Below the pieces are notes generated by a model. It was not told where the DNA came from, searched no databases, and was given only the letters and a program-made list of their open reading frames with translations. A program made the translations under genes and the position numbers. Shown here piece by piece: positions 1 to 8,386 of a stretch of DNA of 64,000 nucleotides. Within the stretch, counting starts at the first letter, position 1. Every line of letters begins with the position of its first letter. The stretch spans positions 86,202-150,201 of the forward strand of contig CACYSB010000002.1 of NCBI GenBank assembly GCA_902777005.1. Reading direction: 5' to 3'. The stretch is from an uncultured Bacteroidota bacterium. Its GTDB lineage: Bacteria > Bacteroidota > Bacteroidia > Bacteroidales > P3.

Positions 1-2
1 GT

Positions 3-830
3 AAGAATCTATACGACGGCAACGAGGAGTGCCGCGCGATGTTTGAGAAAGCCAACGAGATTATAGGGTTCCGAATCACAGACCTGATGTTCGATGGCAC
101 GCCGGAGGACCTAAAGCAGACCAAGGTGACGCAGCCCGCCATCTTCCTGCACAGCGTCATACTGGCGAAGTATATGGGCGAGGCATTCAAGCCTGATATG
201 GTGGGTGGCCACTCGCTCGGAGAATTCTCGGCGCTGGTGGCCGCCGGAGCCATGAGCTTCGAGGATGGTCTGCGGCTTGTCATTGCCCGCGCCAACGCCA
301 TGCAAAAATGCTGCGAGAAGACCCCATCGACCATGGCCGCTGTGCTCAAGCTCGACGACAAGACCGTGGAGGACATCTGCGCCAGCGTCGAGGGCGAAGT
401 GGTGGTTCCTGCCAACTACAACTGCCCCGGCCAGCTGGTCATAAGCGGCACCAACGAGGGTGTGGCACGTGCCTGCGAGAAGGTCAAAGAGATTAAGGGC
501 AAGGCCCTGCCGCTTGCCGTGGGCGGTGCTTTCCACAGCCCCCTCATGGAGCCTGCACGCGTGGAGTTGGCAGAGGCCATAGAGCGCACCGATTTCCACA
601 AGCCGGTGTGCCCCTGCTACCAGAACGTGGATGCCATGCCGCATAGCGACCCCGCCGAGATAAAGCGCAACCTACTCATGCAGCTCACCTCGCCGGTGCG
701 TTGGACTGCCACCGTGCAGAACATGCTGCGTGACGGTGCCGACGAGTTCATAGAGGTAGGTCCCGGCACAGCTCTGCAGGGTATGGTGAAGAGGGTTGAC
801 CCCAATGCCAACGCGCACTCTGCCGAGTGA
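3..830 (+). CDS. fabD: Malonyl-CoA:ACP transacylase FabD, 5' end outside the window
   Basis: FabD loads malonyl groups onto acyl carrier protein for type II fatty acid synthesis in the cytoplasm. The frame is already open at the left edge and its first visible residues (KNLYDGNEECRAMFEKANEI) match the family upstream of the internal ATG at 39, so that ATG is not the real start; roughly the first 20-25 codons lie outside. The nucleophile elbow GHSLGEFSAL has its serine codon at 213-215, and the later GAFHSPLM supplies the catalytic histidine. The C-terminus (EVGPGTALQGMVKR) is complete. The gene converges on the minus-strand gene that follows, with a hairpin terminator between them. Identification is secure from whole-length similarity. 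Confidence 0.95.
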   Translation, partial: KNLYDGNEECRAMFEKANEIIGFRITDLMFDGTPEDLKQTKVTQPAIFLHSVILAKYMGEAFKPDMVGGHSLGEFSALVAAGAMSFEDGLRLVIARANAMQKCCEKTPSTMAAVLKLDDKTVEDICASVEGEVVVPANYNCPGQLVISGTNEGVARACEKVKEIKGKALPLAVGGAFHSPLMEPARVELAEAIERTDFHKPVCPCYQNVDAMPHSDPAEIKRNLLMQLTSPVRWTATVQNMLRDGADEFIEVGPGTALQGMVKRVDPNANAHSAE

Positions 831-850
831 TGGCGGTACGATAATACAAA

Positions 851-880
851 AAGAAGCCCGCGCAGTTGCGCGGGCTTCTT
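851..880. terminator. Bidirectional Rho-independent terminator
   Basis: A 14-bp perfect inverted repeat (AAGAAGCCCGCGCA / TGCGCGGGCTTCTT) with a two-base gap lies 20 bp after the fabD stop. It is flanked by A-rich sequence on the left and T-rich on the right, so it can serve both fabD and the convergent minus-strand gene. Confidence 0.9.
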
Positions 881-901
881 CTTGTGTATGCTAAGAGTTA
901 C

Positions 902-2467
902 TTACTTCTTAACAATCTTCTGGGTGGTGATACCGCTGAGGCTCATGACGCGAACCATGTAGACGCCCTCAGCAACCTCGCTCATGTCGAGCTTGCCAGC
1001 GCGGTCGTTGGTCAGCACAACACGGCCGTTCATATCGATAACCTCGACGCTCTTCACGTTCTCGCCCTCAACATTGAGCATGTTGCAGACGGGATTCGGG
1101 AAGATGGCCACGTTGGCGGCGTTCTCGGCGCTCTGGATGCCGGTGGTGCTACCGACGAAGATGTCGTCAATGTTCAGATAGAACATGTCGGTGACGTCAT
1201 GGTGACGGAAGGCGATGTAGATGGTCTGGCCAGCATACTCATCGAGGCTGCGGCAGTGCTGAACCATTTCGTGGGAGGTTGTGCCTTCGTAGATGGCATT
1301 GGTGAAGTCCTCAACATTCTTGCCGGTGGTGGAGACATAGACCGAGTAGTGTTCTGCATCAAAGCCATTGGGATCCTGGCCAGCAGCATACCAGCACACC
1401 TGGAAGTCGGTAGCGTCCTCGGGAATCATAAGGGCGGGGGTAATCATCCAGTTGTCAGGGAAAAGGGCTTGGCGATATTCGTTGCTATAGGACTCGGAAT
1501 ACATGATGCCGGTGCCGCTATGGCTCATGGAACGACCGTCATTGGAATATTTCCAGTTGAAACCATCACCATCGTTGTCGATGAAGCTGAAGCAGGGGTC
1601 ATAACCACTTTCAAAGTCTTCAGTCCAGGGGAACTGCTCGACGGCTTCGCAGAGGATAACCCGCACCAATGTGGTGTCAGCGAAAGTGCCGTAGCTGTTG
1701 GTGGCGGTGAAGATAAGGGTGTCGATACCAGGCTCGGTGTAGCGGAGGACAGTGTTGATACTGTTGGGGGTGCTGAGGGTACCAATTGCCGAAGTCCAGC
1801 TGAACTCTATGTCGGTTGTATCGCCTTCATAGTAGAGGGCATAGATGGGGTAGTTGGTCTCAACATAGGCTGTAGCGCCGCTCTGGAGAGGAACATAGTA
1901 GTAGGGCTTTTTGGGGGTCTTGCCAATTCTGACCTCATAAACCATGAGGTAGGAACCGAAATATTGGTCATTTCCGAACGTGAAAGTAATCTGAACGGTC
2001 TTGCCAGCCCAGTCGGCAAGGGAGATAACCCTGTGACCGAGGTCGTTGTCGGCAAAGTCGGTTGTACCATCAACAAGGGTGACGGGATCAGCATCGAGGT
2101 CGTTAACATCGAAAATCGTAACCTCATAGCCACCCATAAAATCTTCACTAGCATACCGTGACACGCCGAAAAAGTCACAGATAAAGCTATAGTCGGTAGC
2201 TTCTGCGGGGATGGTGATTTCGGGGGTGGTCATGCTGGCAGTAGCGCCAATAAGGACGACGGCGTTATAAGACTGTGCTCGATAGAATATAACCGTGGAA
2301 TCGGAGACGTAAGGCTCAATGGTCCAAGAGCTGGCCCAAGCGGCGGAGTCGCTGAAGTCTTCAAAGAACAGGGTGTCGGACAGTTCGATGGGATCGTCCT
2401 GTGCACGCAGCGATGCGGGAAGCATCAGGGCTGCAAATGCCAAAGCAAATAATACTTTTTTTGTCAT
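902..2467 (-). CDS. T9SS type A sorting-domain protein with adhesin-like (choice-of-anchor J) domains
   Basis: Predicted 521-residue exported protein. Residues 1-22 form a signal peptide (KKVLFALAFAALMLPASLRA). Two regions have the look of choice-of-anchor J / cleaved-adhesin modules: one near residues 30-180 (FFEDFSDSAAWASSW) and one near 280-440 (PWTEDFESGYDPCFSFID through YLNIDDIFVG), separated by a PKD/Ig-like stretch. The last ~75 residues are a type A T9SS sorting domain: AIFPNPVCNMLNVEG, then VEVIDMNGRVV, ending in a basic KIVKK. In this family the C-terminal domain directs passage through the type IX machinery and anchoring at the cell surface. The ligand is unknown. The gene is monocistronic with its own promoter. 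Confidence 0.88.
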   Translation of the reverse strand: MTKKVLFALAFAALMLPASLRAQDDPIELSDTLFFEDFSDSAAWASSWTIEPYVSDSTVIFYRAQSYNAVVLIGATASMTTPEITIPAEATDYSFICDFFGVSRYASEDFMGGYEVTIFDVNDLDADPVTLVDGTTDFADNDLGHRVISLADWAGKTVQITFTFGNDQYFGSYLMVYEVRIGKTPKKPYYYVPLQSGATAYVETNYPIYALYYEGDTTDIEFSWTSAIGTLSTPNSINTVLRYTEPGIDTLIFTATNSYGTFADTTLVRVILCEAVEQFPWTEDFESGYDPCFSFIDNDGDGFNWKYSNDGRSMSHSGTGIMYSESYSNEYRQALFPDNWMITPALMIPEDATDFQVCWYAAGQDPNGFDAEHYSVYVSTTGKNVEDFTNAIYEGTTSHEMVQHCRSLDEYAGQTIYIAFRHHDVTDMFYLNIDDIFVGSTTGIQSAENAANVAIFPNPVCNMLNVEGENVKSVEVIDMNGRVVLTNDRAGKLDMSEVAEGVYMVRVMSLSGITTQKIVKK

Positions 2468-2554
2468 AATTGTTGTGTTTTTGATGTTAATAATTTCTTT
2501 TAATTCGTTGTCTTTTATGTTGTTATCCGATATAACCTATATGTGGTCACAACG

Positions 2555-2562
2555 CAAATATA
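2555..2562 (-). promoter_or_regulatory. Bacteroidetes -7 element for the T9SS protein gene
   Basis: Read on the minus strand this is TATATTTG, a match to the phylum consensus TAnnTTTG, about 90 bp upstream of the ATG at 2467. I see no good -33 TTTG at the expected spacing, so the assignment rests on the -7 box and position. Confidence 0.5.
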
Positions 2563-2607
2563 CTACTTTTTTCATTTGTAGCACATGTTTTCAATTTATT
2601 TAACATT

Positions 2608-3780
2608 TCAGAATGCATACACCACGCTCAGCGAGAGGCGCAGATTGGCCACCGCTTCCTTGTATCCGGCGCAGGTGTATTCGGCCTCACCGACGAAGCT
2701 CAGGCCCGTCAGGGTGGTGTAGGTGAGGCGAGGCTGCACACGCCACAGGTACTCTATGTTGTGGCCGAGGCCGAAGGTGTGCAGGGCGTCTGCATGGCCG
2801 CCGTAGTCGGTGTTCTTGGCGTAGCCGAGGAAGAGGCCCGGGCGCCAATGGCCGTGGTTGCGCTCCACGTCGACCCACACCGTGTTGAAGTGCCAGTCGC
2901 GGAAGGTGCTGTCGGCAAGCATCAGGTAGCCGCCCAGCGAGCAGCCCTCGTAGAGGCTGTTATTGAGCAGAGTCTGCGCCTTGACGGTGACGCCGCCCAG
3001 CTTGTAGCTGCCGAAGAGCGAATAGGTGAGTGAGGAGTACAGCGTGCCGTCCGGGTCGGGCACTATGGGCTGTATGGTCTTGAGGTTGACGGCGGCGCCG
3101 ACGAAGAGGCCGCCGGTGCGGTAGCGCAGCTGTGCCGTCAGCTCGGGCACCAGGCTGTGGCGTGCAAAGAGGGTGCTCTTGGCCTCAGTGCCGTCGAGCA
3201 GCCCCTGGCTCTTGTTGTCGAGCTGCCACTGCGCCACGGCTACAGCCTCGAAGCCGCCGAGGCGGTACTCATAGCGTACCTGTGGCTGACGGGCGTAGCA
3301 GTGGAACGGCGCACCCATGTTCAACGGGTTGGTCATGGGCATTATCTCGTGCACCACCATGGCGTACCAGTACTGGCCCATGAGCAGGCGGTGGCGTCCG
3401 CCCCAGTCCATGTCGATATAGGCGTGGCGCAGACGCAGCGTGTTGATGTTGTCGTTGGTGGCGCCGGTGAAGTCGCCCTCGATGTAGGCCGAGGTCTTGG
3501 CCCCCAGCATGTCGGGTCCGGTGACGCGCAGGCCGAGGCGTGCGGTGATGGCCAGTATGTTGGCCTGCCAGCCCTCGTTGACATCGTGCCCCGCCGAGTC
3601 CTTTGCTACGGGCTTGGGGAAGAAGAGCATCATGTCCTCACGCCCGCCCACCACCGAGCGGCTGTCGGCGTAGTAGTGAGGGTTGGCGAAGCCGTGGATG
3701 TCGAGCTTGAAAGGCGACTGAGCCCATGCGGAGCCCATCAGTCCCATCAAGCCCATCAAACCTAATACAAACCGTTTCAT
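2608..3780 (-). CDS. Porin-like outer membrane beta-barrel protein
   Basis: Predicted 390-residue outer membrane protein. The start at 3780 is chosen because the protein then opens with a signal peptide ending in SAWAQ; the frame stays open upstream but that extension overlaps the neighbouring gene and has no membrane-protein character. The mature part is a series of amphipathic strands (for example IDMDWGGRHRLLMGQYWYAM) ending in the aromatic residue typical of barrels (SLSVVYAF). Its start codon overlaps the stop of the upstream membrane protein gene (ATGA), so the two are co-transcribed. Specificity is unknown. The signal peptide carries the repeated tripeptide GLM, encoded by a 9-bp tandem repeat. 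Confidence 0.75.
   Translation of the reverse strand: MKRFVLGLMGLMGLMGSAWAQSPFKLDIHGFANPHYYADSRSVVGGREDMMLFFPKPVAKDSAGHDVNEGWQANILAITARLGLRVTGPDMLGAKTSAYIEGDFTGATNDNINTLRLRHAYIDMDWGGRHRLLMGQYWYAMVVHEIMPMTNPLNMGAPFHCYARQPQVRYEYRLGGFEAVAVAQWQLDNKSQGLLDGTEAKSTLFARHSLVPELTAQLRYRTGGLFVGAAVNLKTIQPIVPDPDGTLYSSLTYSLFGSYKLGGVTVKAQTLLNNSLYEGCSLGGYLMLADSTFRDWHFNTVWVDVERNHGHWRPGLFLGYAKNTDYGGHADALHTFGLGHNIEYLWRVQPRLTYTTLTGLSFVGEAEYTCAGYKEAVANLRLSLSVVYAF
3738..3765. repeat. 9-bp tandem repeat inside a signal peptide
   Basis: About three copies of a CCCATCARN unit on the plus strand encode GLMGLMGLMG in the hydrophobic core of the signal peptide of the porin-like gene. Because 9 bp is a multiple of three, copy-number change would lengthen or shorten the core without a frameshift. 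Confidence 0.7.
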
Positions 3781-4475
3781 TTCTTGCTTCCTCCGGCCAG
3801 TGCGAGGATGAGACCCAGGGCCACGCCCAGCAGGGCGGCGAAGAGCACCTGCAGGTTGGCGGGCAGGATGAAGGTTATGGTGTGCGCCGGGAACCAGAAG
3901 AGGGGGATGGTCTTCTTGATGACCACATTCCACTGCACGTCCCAGTTGACCTTCTCGCGGAATATCTCGCGCATCTTCATCGGGCGCAGCAATCCGCGTA
4001 CGGTGCCGCCGTTGTCGAGTATGTGTATGTCGGTGCACTTGTGGAAAGTCATCATCACCGGTGCGAAGATACTGTTCATCAGTACCGACACGGCGAAGGC
4101 GACACCCACCTTGCCCCACGTTAGTTCAGGTGCAGCGAACACCGCCGCCGCGCTCTTCCAGCCGAGGGAGCCAAGGAATGCCGGCACGCCGGTCTTGAAG
4201 ATCACCATGGCCATGGCTATGCACATGCCCAGAAAACCCCACACCATCATGCGCGGCAGCACGCCGAAGCCCGGCTTGCTGTAGACACCCTCGCGGATGC
4301 GCAGCGCCAGCATCTCGCCCAGCGTCGCCAGTATGGCGAACTTGAAGAAGGCCATGATGTAGGGGTGGTGGGCCGTGGCCCAGTTGAAGCCCTCGGCCGC
4401 ATGGGTCTGCGGGATGGCGAAGAGTGCCGCCACCACAGCGACACAGGCTATAAGTATCCAGTCTCCTTTTTTCAT
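3777..4475 (-). CDS. Multi-pass inner membrane protein, possibly Mpv17/PMP22-like
   Basis: Predicted 232-residue integral membrane protein with an N-terminal hydrophobic segment (ILIACVAVVAALFAI) and about four more membrane spans, the last being LQVLFAALLGVALGLILALA. The C-terminal half (WNVVIKKTIPLFWFPAHT before a final helix) recalls the W..P..F..P signature of the Mpv17/PMP22 family, but the match is by eye only and I give it low weight. It shares an ATGA overlap with the downstream porin-like gene and sits 24 bp after cysS, so cysS, this gene and the porin-like gene probably form one transcript. Confidence 0.7.
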   Translation of the reverse strand: MKKGDWILIACVAVVAALFAIPQTHAAEGFNWATAHHPYIMAFFKFAILATLGEMLALRIREGVYSKPGFGVLPRMMVWGFLGMCIAMAMVIFKTGVPAFLGSLGWKSAAAVFAAPELTWGKVGVAFAVSVLMNSIFAPVMMTFHKCTDIHILDNGGTVRGLLRPMKMREIFREKVNWDVQWNVVIKKTIPLFWFPAHTITFILPANLQVLFAALLGVALGLILALAGGSKK

Positions 4476-4499
4476 AACTCTTAGCTTTTTACTCTTGAC

Positions 4500-5966
4500 T
4501 TAAATCTGCCACGTGGCGCCGTCCTTGCCGTCCTTGACGGTTACGCCGGCCTCCTTAAGGGCGTCGCGTATCTTGTCGCTGGTGGCCCAGTCCTTGTTGG
4601 CCTTGGCTGTGGCGCGGATGTCGAGGATGATGTGCATCAAGCCGTCGATGAGGGCTGTGTTGTCGCTCGCCGTCTCGTCGCGCATGCCCATGACCTCGAA
4701 GAGGAAGGTGTCAAAGACACCCTTGAGCTCGTCGATGTCGGCCTGGCTGAGCTTCAGCTTGCCGTCGTTGGCCTGGTTGATAATGCGGGCAGCGTCGAAG
4801 AGATGGCTCAGCACTATAGGCGTGTTGAAGTCGTCGTTCATGGCGTCGTAGCACAGCGTGCGGTATTTCGCCACGTCGGCGGCGCTCTCCTTGGCGGCCT
4901 GCAGGCGGCCGAGGGTCTTGTAGGCTTCCATCAGCTTCGCGAAGCCTTTCTCCGCGGCCTGCAGTGCCTCGTTGCTGAAGTCCACGGTGCTGCGGTAGTG
5001 GGCCTGGAGGATGAAGAAGCGGATGGTCATGGGCGAGTAGGCCTGCGTGAGCAGGGGGTGCTTGCCCGTGAAGAACTCGTCGAGGGTGATGAAGTTGCCC
5101 AGACTCTTGCCCATCTTCTGGCCGTTGATGGTGATCATGTTGTTGTGCATCCAGTAGCGGCAGGGCGCATGTCCGGTGGAGGCCACGCACTGCGCTATCT
5201 CGCTCTCGTGGTGCGGGAAGACGAGGTCCATTCCGCCGCCGTGTATGTCGAAGGGCGAGCCGAGGTACTTGGCGCCCATGGCCGTGCACTCGGCGTGCCA
5301 GCCCGGGAAGCCGTCGCTCCAGGGCGAGGGCCAGCGCATGATATGTTCGGGGGCTGCCTTCTTCCACAGCGCGAAGTCGCCGCTGAAGCGCTTCTCCTCC
5401 TGCCCGTCGAGCTCGCGGGTGGTGGCCAGCATCTCCTCAATCACGCGGCCGCTGAGCTGGCCGTACTTGTGGGTCTGCTCCTGATATTTGCGCACGTCGA
5501 AGTACACCGAGCCGTTGCTCACATAGGCGTAGCCGGCGTCGAGTATCTGCTGCACCAGGGCTATCTGTTCCATGATGTGGCCGCTGGCGTGGGGCTCGAT
5601 GCTGGGAGGCAGCACGCCCAGGCGCTCCATGGCGGCGTGGTAGCGGTTGGTGTAGTACTGCGCCACCTCCATGGGTTCGAGCTGCTCCAGACGCGCCTTC
5701 TTGGCAATCTTGTCCTCGCCCTCGTCGGCGTCGTGCTCTAGGTGTCCCACGTCCGTGATGTTGCGCACATAGCGCACTTTGTAGCCCAGATGCTGCAGGT
5801 AGCGGAAGACCACATCGAAGGTGATTGCCGGGCGGGCGTGGCCCAGGTGGCCGTCGCCGTAGACGGTGGGTCCGCACACATACATGCCCACGCGCCCCTC
5901 GGTAATGGGGCGGAAGAGCTCCTTCTGGCGGCTCAAAGTATTGTATATCAACAGTTGCTGTTCCAT
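4500..5966 (-). CDS. cysS: Cysteinyl-tRNA synthetase
   Basis: Charges tRNA-Cys with cysteine in the cytoplasm. The predicted protein is 488 residues, the usual length. The class I signature is intact: [17 protein letters not shown] holds the first zinc cysteine and the HIGH-like motif; [10 protein letters not shown] supplies the second zinc cysteine; HHESEIAQ supplies the histidine and glutamate ligands; KMGKS is the KMSKS loop. The ATG at 5966 is preferred over an in-frame ATG at 5990 because the family begins with the [13 protein letters not shown] strand and because the -7 box at 5988-5995 would fall inside the longer frame. Confidence 0.97.
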   Translation of the reverse strand: MEQQLLIYNTLSRQKELFRPITEGRVGMYVCGPTVYGDGHLGHARPAITFDVVFRYLQHLGYKVRYVRNITDVGHLEHDADEGEDKIAKKARLEQLEPMEVAQYYTNRYHAAMERLGVLPPSIEPHASGHIMEQIALVQQILDAGYAYVSNGSVYFDVRKYQEQTHKYGQLSGRVIEEMLATTRELDGQEEKRFSGDFALWKKAAPEHIMRWPSPWSDGFPGWHAECTAMGAKYLGSPFDIHGGGMDLVFPHHESEIAQCVASTGHAPCRYWMHNNMITINGQKMGKSLGNFITLDEFFTGKHPLLTQAYSPMTIRFFILQAHYRSTVDFSNEALQAAEKGFAKLMEAYKTLGRLQAAKESAADVAKYRTLCYDAMNDDFNTPIVLSHLFDAARIINQANDGKLKLSQADIDELKGVFDTFLFEVMGMRDETASDNTALIDGLMHIILDIRATAKANKDWATSDKIRDALKEAGVTVKDGKDGATWQI

Positions 5967-5987
5967 AATGCCATATATTTTAAAGTG

Positions 5988-5995
5988 CAAAGATA
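5988..5995 (-). promoter_or_regulatory. Promoter -7 element of cysS
   Basis: TATCTTTG on the minus strand, immediately followed by GCAC as at several other promoters in this window. It leaves a leader of only about 15 nt before the cysS ATG. The -33 element is not clear. Confidence 0.7.
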
Positions 5996-6058
5996 CGAAG
6001 AAAAAATGATATATAGACGATTTTTATAGCCTCTCCGCCCCAGCGTAGTCCGCCATCT

Positions 6059-6160
6059 CTACGTATCCGCTCCGTACCCGCTCCGACTGTTCACCGGTTG
6101 TTTACCGGTTGTTCTACGGTATAGAACCGTTGAACAATGGTAGAACAACCGTAGACGAGA
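6059..6160. repeat. Dispersed GC-rich repeat with a hairpin (family R1)
   Basis: Between the convergent-facing ends of cysS's promoter region and the permease gene lies an arm of CCGCTCCGTACCCGCTCCG type followed by a core with CCGGTTGTT motifs. A 12-bp perfect inverted repeat (CGGTTGTTCTAC at 6106-6117, GTAGAACAACCG at 6140-6151) encloses a second, ACGGT/ACCGT. Related copies lie at 36477-36577 and 63404-63625. It may also act as a terminator for the permease operon. Confidence 0.75.
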
Positions 6161-6192
6161 CGGCGAGGAGGCGAAGGAAAGGCGGAGAGGGG

Positions 6193-7416
6193 TTAGCGGC
6201 CGATGGTACCGCGGCGGCCGACGGTGAGGAAGACCGAGGCGCTGCTGATGGCCATGACGAGGATGAATGTGGCGAGGAAGTCGACGCCGCGCATGGCCAC
6301 GGGGAAGGCGCTGACGACGAAGTTGCCGTCGCCCATGCGGATGATGCCGAAGTGCTGCTGCAGGAAGCACACGATGAAGCCCAGCAGCAGCCCCGCCAGC
6401 ACGGCGACGCCGCAGATGAGAAGCCCTTCGGTGGCGAAGGCGCGGCGCACCTGCCGCACGGTCATGCCCATGCTGCGCAGGATGAAGATGTCGCGGCGCT
6501 TGTTGATGATGAGCAGCGAGAGCGAGGCCACAAGGCTGAGGGTGGAGATGAGCACTATGAGCGAGAGGATGAGGTAGATGCCGAGGCGCTCGGTGCGGAA
6601 TATCTTGAAGTAGAGGGGCTGCTGGTCGTAGCGGTCTTTGACGGTGAGTGATGAGTGATGAGTGATGAATGATGAACGGAGTGTTTGCTTGACTTTGGCG
6701 GGGTCGGCGCCGGGGCGCAGCTTGATGGCGAGGGCTGTTACCTCGTCGGGGGCATAGTCCATAAGCTGTCGCACGAAGTCGATGTGCGTCACCACAAAGC
6801 GGCGGTCGATGTCCTGCTGGATGAAGAAGGAGGCCACGGGGTAGGCGTAGCCTATGTTGAAGGCCTGGTCCATGGTGAGGCCCATGGCCGTGGTGCCGCG
6901 CCTGGGTATGTGCACCGCCGCGGGGCGGTTGGAGAGGAGGTTCATGCCGAGGCTGTAGAATACCTCGCCGCCCACAATGAGAGCCGGGGCGTCGGCGAGG
7001 GTCAGCTGGTAGGCGCCGTTGTGAATCATGGTGTCGAGGCCGCTGATGGCGCGGTAGTTGGCGTCGACGCCGCGGAGGGTGACGATGGCCTGGCGGTCGC
7101 CGTAGGTGAGCCAGGCTGTCTCGGCGGCGATTTGTGCCACTTGCTCCACGCCATCGGCTTGGCAGAGGGCGCGGTAGTCGATGTCGGAGGTGCGGAAGGT
7201 CTTGCCTTGGGCGGGCTCGACGATGAGTTCCGGGTCGAAGGTGCCGAAGAGGCCGCGCGTGATTTCGCCGATGCCGTTGTAGACGGAGAGCACGACGATG
7301 AGGGCTGCGGTGCTCACCAACAGGCCTATGAGCGATACCCAAGAGATGACGTTGACCACCGACTTCTGGCGGTGGGCGAAGAGGTAGCGGACGGCGATGA
7401 GCTGTTCGAGCCGCAC
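6193..7416 (-). CDS. LolC/LolE-type ABC transporter permease (FtsX family)
   Basis: Predicted 407-residue inner membrane subunit of a lipoprotein-releasing type ABC transporter, which extracts lipoproteins from the inner membrane for transfer to the outer membrane. Topology fits the family: one N-terminal span (VNVISWVSLIGLLVSTAALIV), a large periplasmic domain to about residue 260, then three C-terminal spans. The start (MRLEQLIAVRYLFAHRQKS) is typical. It is the last gene of a four-gene operon, 4 bp after rbfA. Residues around 245-258 (SSFITHHSSLT) are encoded by a dispersed 7-bp repeat (GATGART) and look like an in-frame insertion just before the conserved VKDRY. LolC versus LolE cannot be decided here. 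Confidence 0.88.
   Translation of the reverse strand: MRLEQLIAVRYLFAHRQKSVVNVISWVSLIGLLVSTAALIVVLSVYNGIGEITRGLFGTFDPELIVEPAQGKTFRTSDIDYRALCQADGVEQVAQIAAETAWLTYGDRQAIVTLRGVDANYRAISGLDTMIHNGAYQLTLADAPALIVGGEVFYSLGMNLLSNRPAAVHIPRRGTTAMGLTMDQAFNIGYAYPVASFFIQQDIDRRFVVTHIDFVRQLMDYAPDEVTALAIKLRPGADPAKVKQTLRSSFITHHSSLTVKDRYDQQPLYFKIFRTERLGIYLILSLIVLISTLSLVASLSLLIINKRRDIFILRSMGMTVRQVRRAFATEGLLICGVAVLAGLLLGFIVCFLQQHFGIIRMGDGNFVVSAFPVAMRGVDFLATFILVMAISSASVFLTVGRRGTIGR
6646..6676. repeat. 7-bp tandem repeat (GATGART, family R2) inside the permease gene
   Basis: About four copies of a 7-bp unit, read in the gene as the SSFITHHSSL peptide. The same unit recurs at 37615-37645 inside another gene and at 40637-40663 between genes. 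Confidence 0.8.
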
Positions 7417-7420
7417 CGGC

Positions 7421-7765
7421 TTATGACTTTAGGAGACGGTTGATGTTCTCCACGTAGTCGAGGGTGTCGTCGATGAAGAACTCGAGCTGCGGGATGATGC
7501 GTAGCTGCTTGCCCTCGCGGAGGCCGAGGCGACGGCGCAGGTCGGCGCTGTTGTCGCGGATGAGGGCCATGATGCTGTCGGGGCTGCCGCCGCCGATAGG
7601 CATGATGGAGACGTAGATGCGCGCAATGGAGAGGTCGGGGGTGATGCGCACCTCGGTGACGCTGATGAGCGAGGGGCCGAGGACGGGCTTCATCTCGCGC
7701 AGGAAGATGTCGCTCATGTCCTGCTGTATGAGGCGGCAAATCTTATTTTGACGGGTGCTTTGCAT
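7421..7765 (-). CDS. rbfA: 30S ribosome-binding factor A
   Basis: RbfA binds the immature 30S subunit and helps 16S rRNA 5'-end maturation. The predicted protein has 114 residues, normal for the family, with the KH-like fold signature: an N-terminal helix (QNKICRLIQQDMSDIFLRE), then strands ISVTEVRITPDLSIARIYVS and a C-terminal IPQLEFFIDDTLDYVENINRLL. It lies 15 bp downstream of an outer membrane protein gene and 4 bp upstream of the permease. The rbfA plus FtsX-type permease pairing is common in Bacteroidales. Confidence 0.95.
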   Translation of the reverse strand: MQSTRQNKICRLIQQDMSDIFLREMKPVLGPSLISVTEVRITPDLSIARIYVSIMPIGGGSPDSIMALIRDNSADLRRRLGLREGKQLRIIPQLEFFIDDTLDYVENINRLLKS

Positions 7766-7780
7766 GGTGGGGATGATTGT

Positions 7781-8386
7781 TTACCAGCGCCAGCCTACGC
7801 GGACCGGGAGGAAGAAAGTCTGCTGCATGTAGGCCACGCCGAGGGTGGCGTAGAAGGAGTGCCAGTTGTGGGTCATGTTGCGCAGGCCGTGGGCATAGTA
7901 CCAGTTGATGCCGCCGTAGGCTTCGGCCATGGGGGTGAAGAGCATGTTGTCGGCCATGAGTATGCTGCCGCCGATGCGAGCGCCCATGAGGGGAGCCCAC
8001 TTGATGGTGGTGGGCTGGTAGTCGACACCCATGACTGCCTTCCAGATGGGGCGGAAGTCAAAGTCGATGAAGGCCGTGGCGCCAAAGTGCGACTCGGCGT
8101 CCTTGATGCGGATGCTGTGGAAGTGGTTGCCGCCGACGCCGAAGCCGAGGAACCAGTCCTGGCTGATGTTGATGCCGGCCATGACGTTGAGGCTGGCGCT
8201 GTTCTCGTAGTTGGCCAGGTTGTAGCCTTTGTCGCCGAGCTTGCCGTAGTTGCCCATGAAGGGGGCGTAGCCTATCTCGGCCTTGAGCATGAACTCGTTT
8301 TTGGGGCCGAGCTGGGTGTACTGCGCGTTGGCGCCGATGGTCAGCGCGGTGAGCGCTGTGACGATGATGATGCTTATTCTGTTCAT
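7781..8386 (-). CDS. Small outer membrane beta-barrel protein of unknown function
   Basis: Predicted 201 residues. Residues 1-21 (MNRISIIIVTALTALTIGANA) are a signal peptide. The rest has alternating amphipathic strands with glycine turns (LKAEIGYAPFMGNYG, ATAFIDFDFRPIWK, GARIGGSILM) and ends LPVRVGWRW, an aromatic C-terminus expected for an eight-stranded barrel assembled by BamA. No family beyond OmpA/OmpW-like barrels is recognised. It overlaps the upstream M1 peptidase gene by an ATGA and precedes rbfA by 15 bp, so all are co-transcribed; a functional link to rbfA is not implied. Confidence 0.75.
   Translation of the reverse strand: MNRISIIIVTALTALTIGANAQYTQLGPKNEFMLKAEIGYAPFMGNYGKLGDKGYNLANYENSASLNVMAGINISQDWFLGFGVGGNHFHSIRIKDAESHFGATAFIDFDFRPIWKAVMGVDYQPTTIKWAPLMGARIGGSILMADNMLFTPMAEAYGGINWYYAHGLRNMTHNWHSFYATLGVAYMQQTFFLPVRVGWRW

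Noticed and set aside
3781..4119. An N-terminal extension of the porin-like protein
   Set aside because: It overlaps the neighbouring membrane-protein gene completely and is not protein-like; the ATG at 3780 starts a signal peptide.
6059..7342. A 427-codon Arg/His-rich frame overlapping the permease gene
   Set aside because: It is the shadow of G+C-rich codons in another frame of a well-identified permease and has no protein character.
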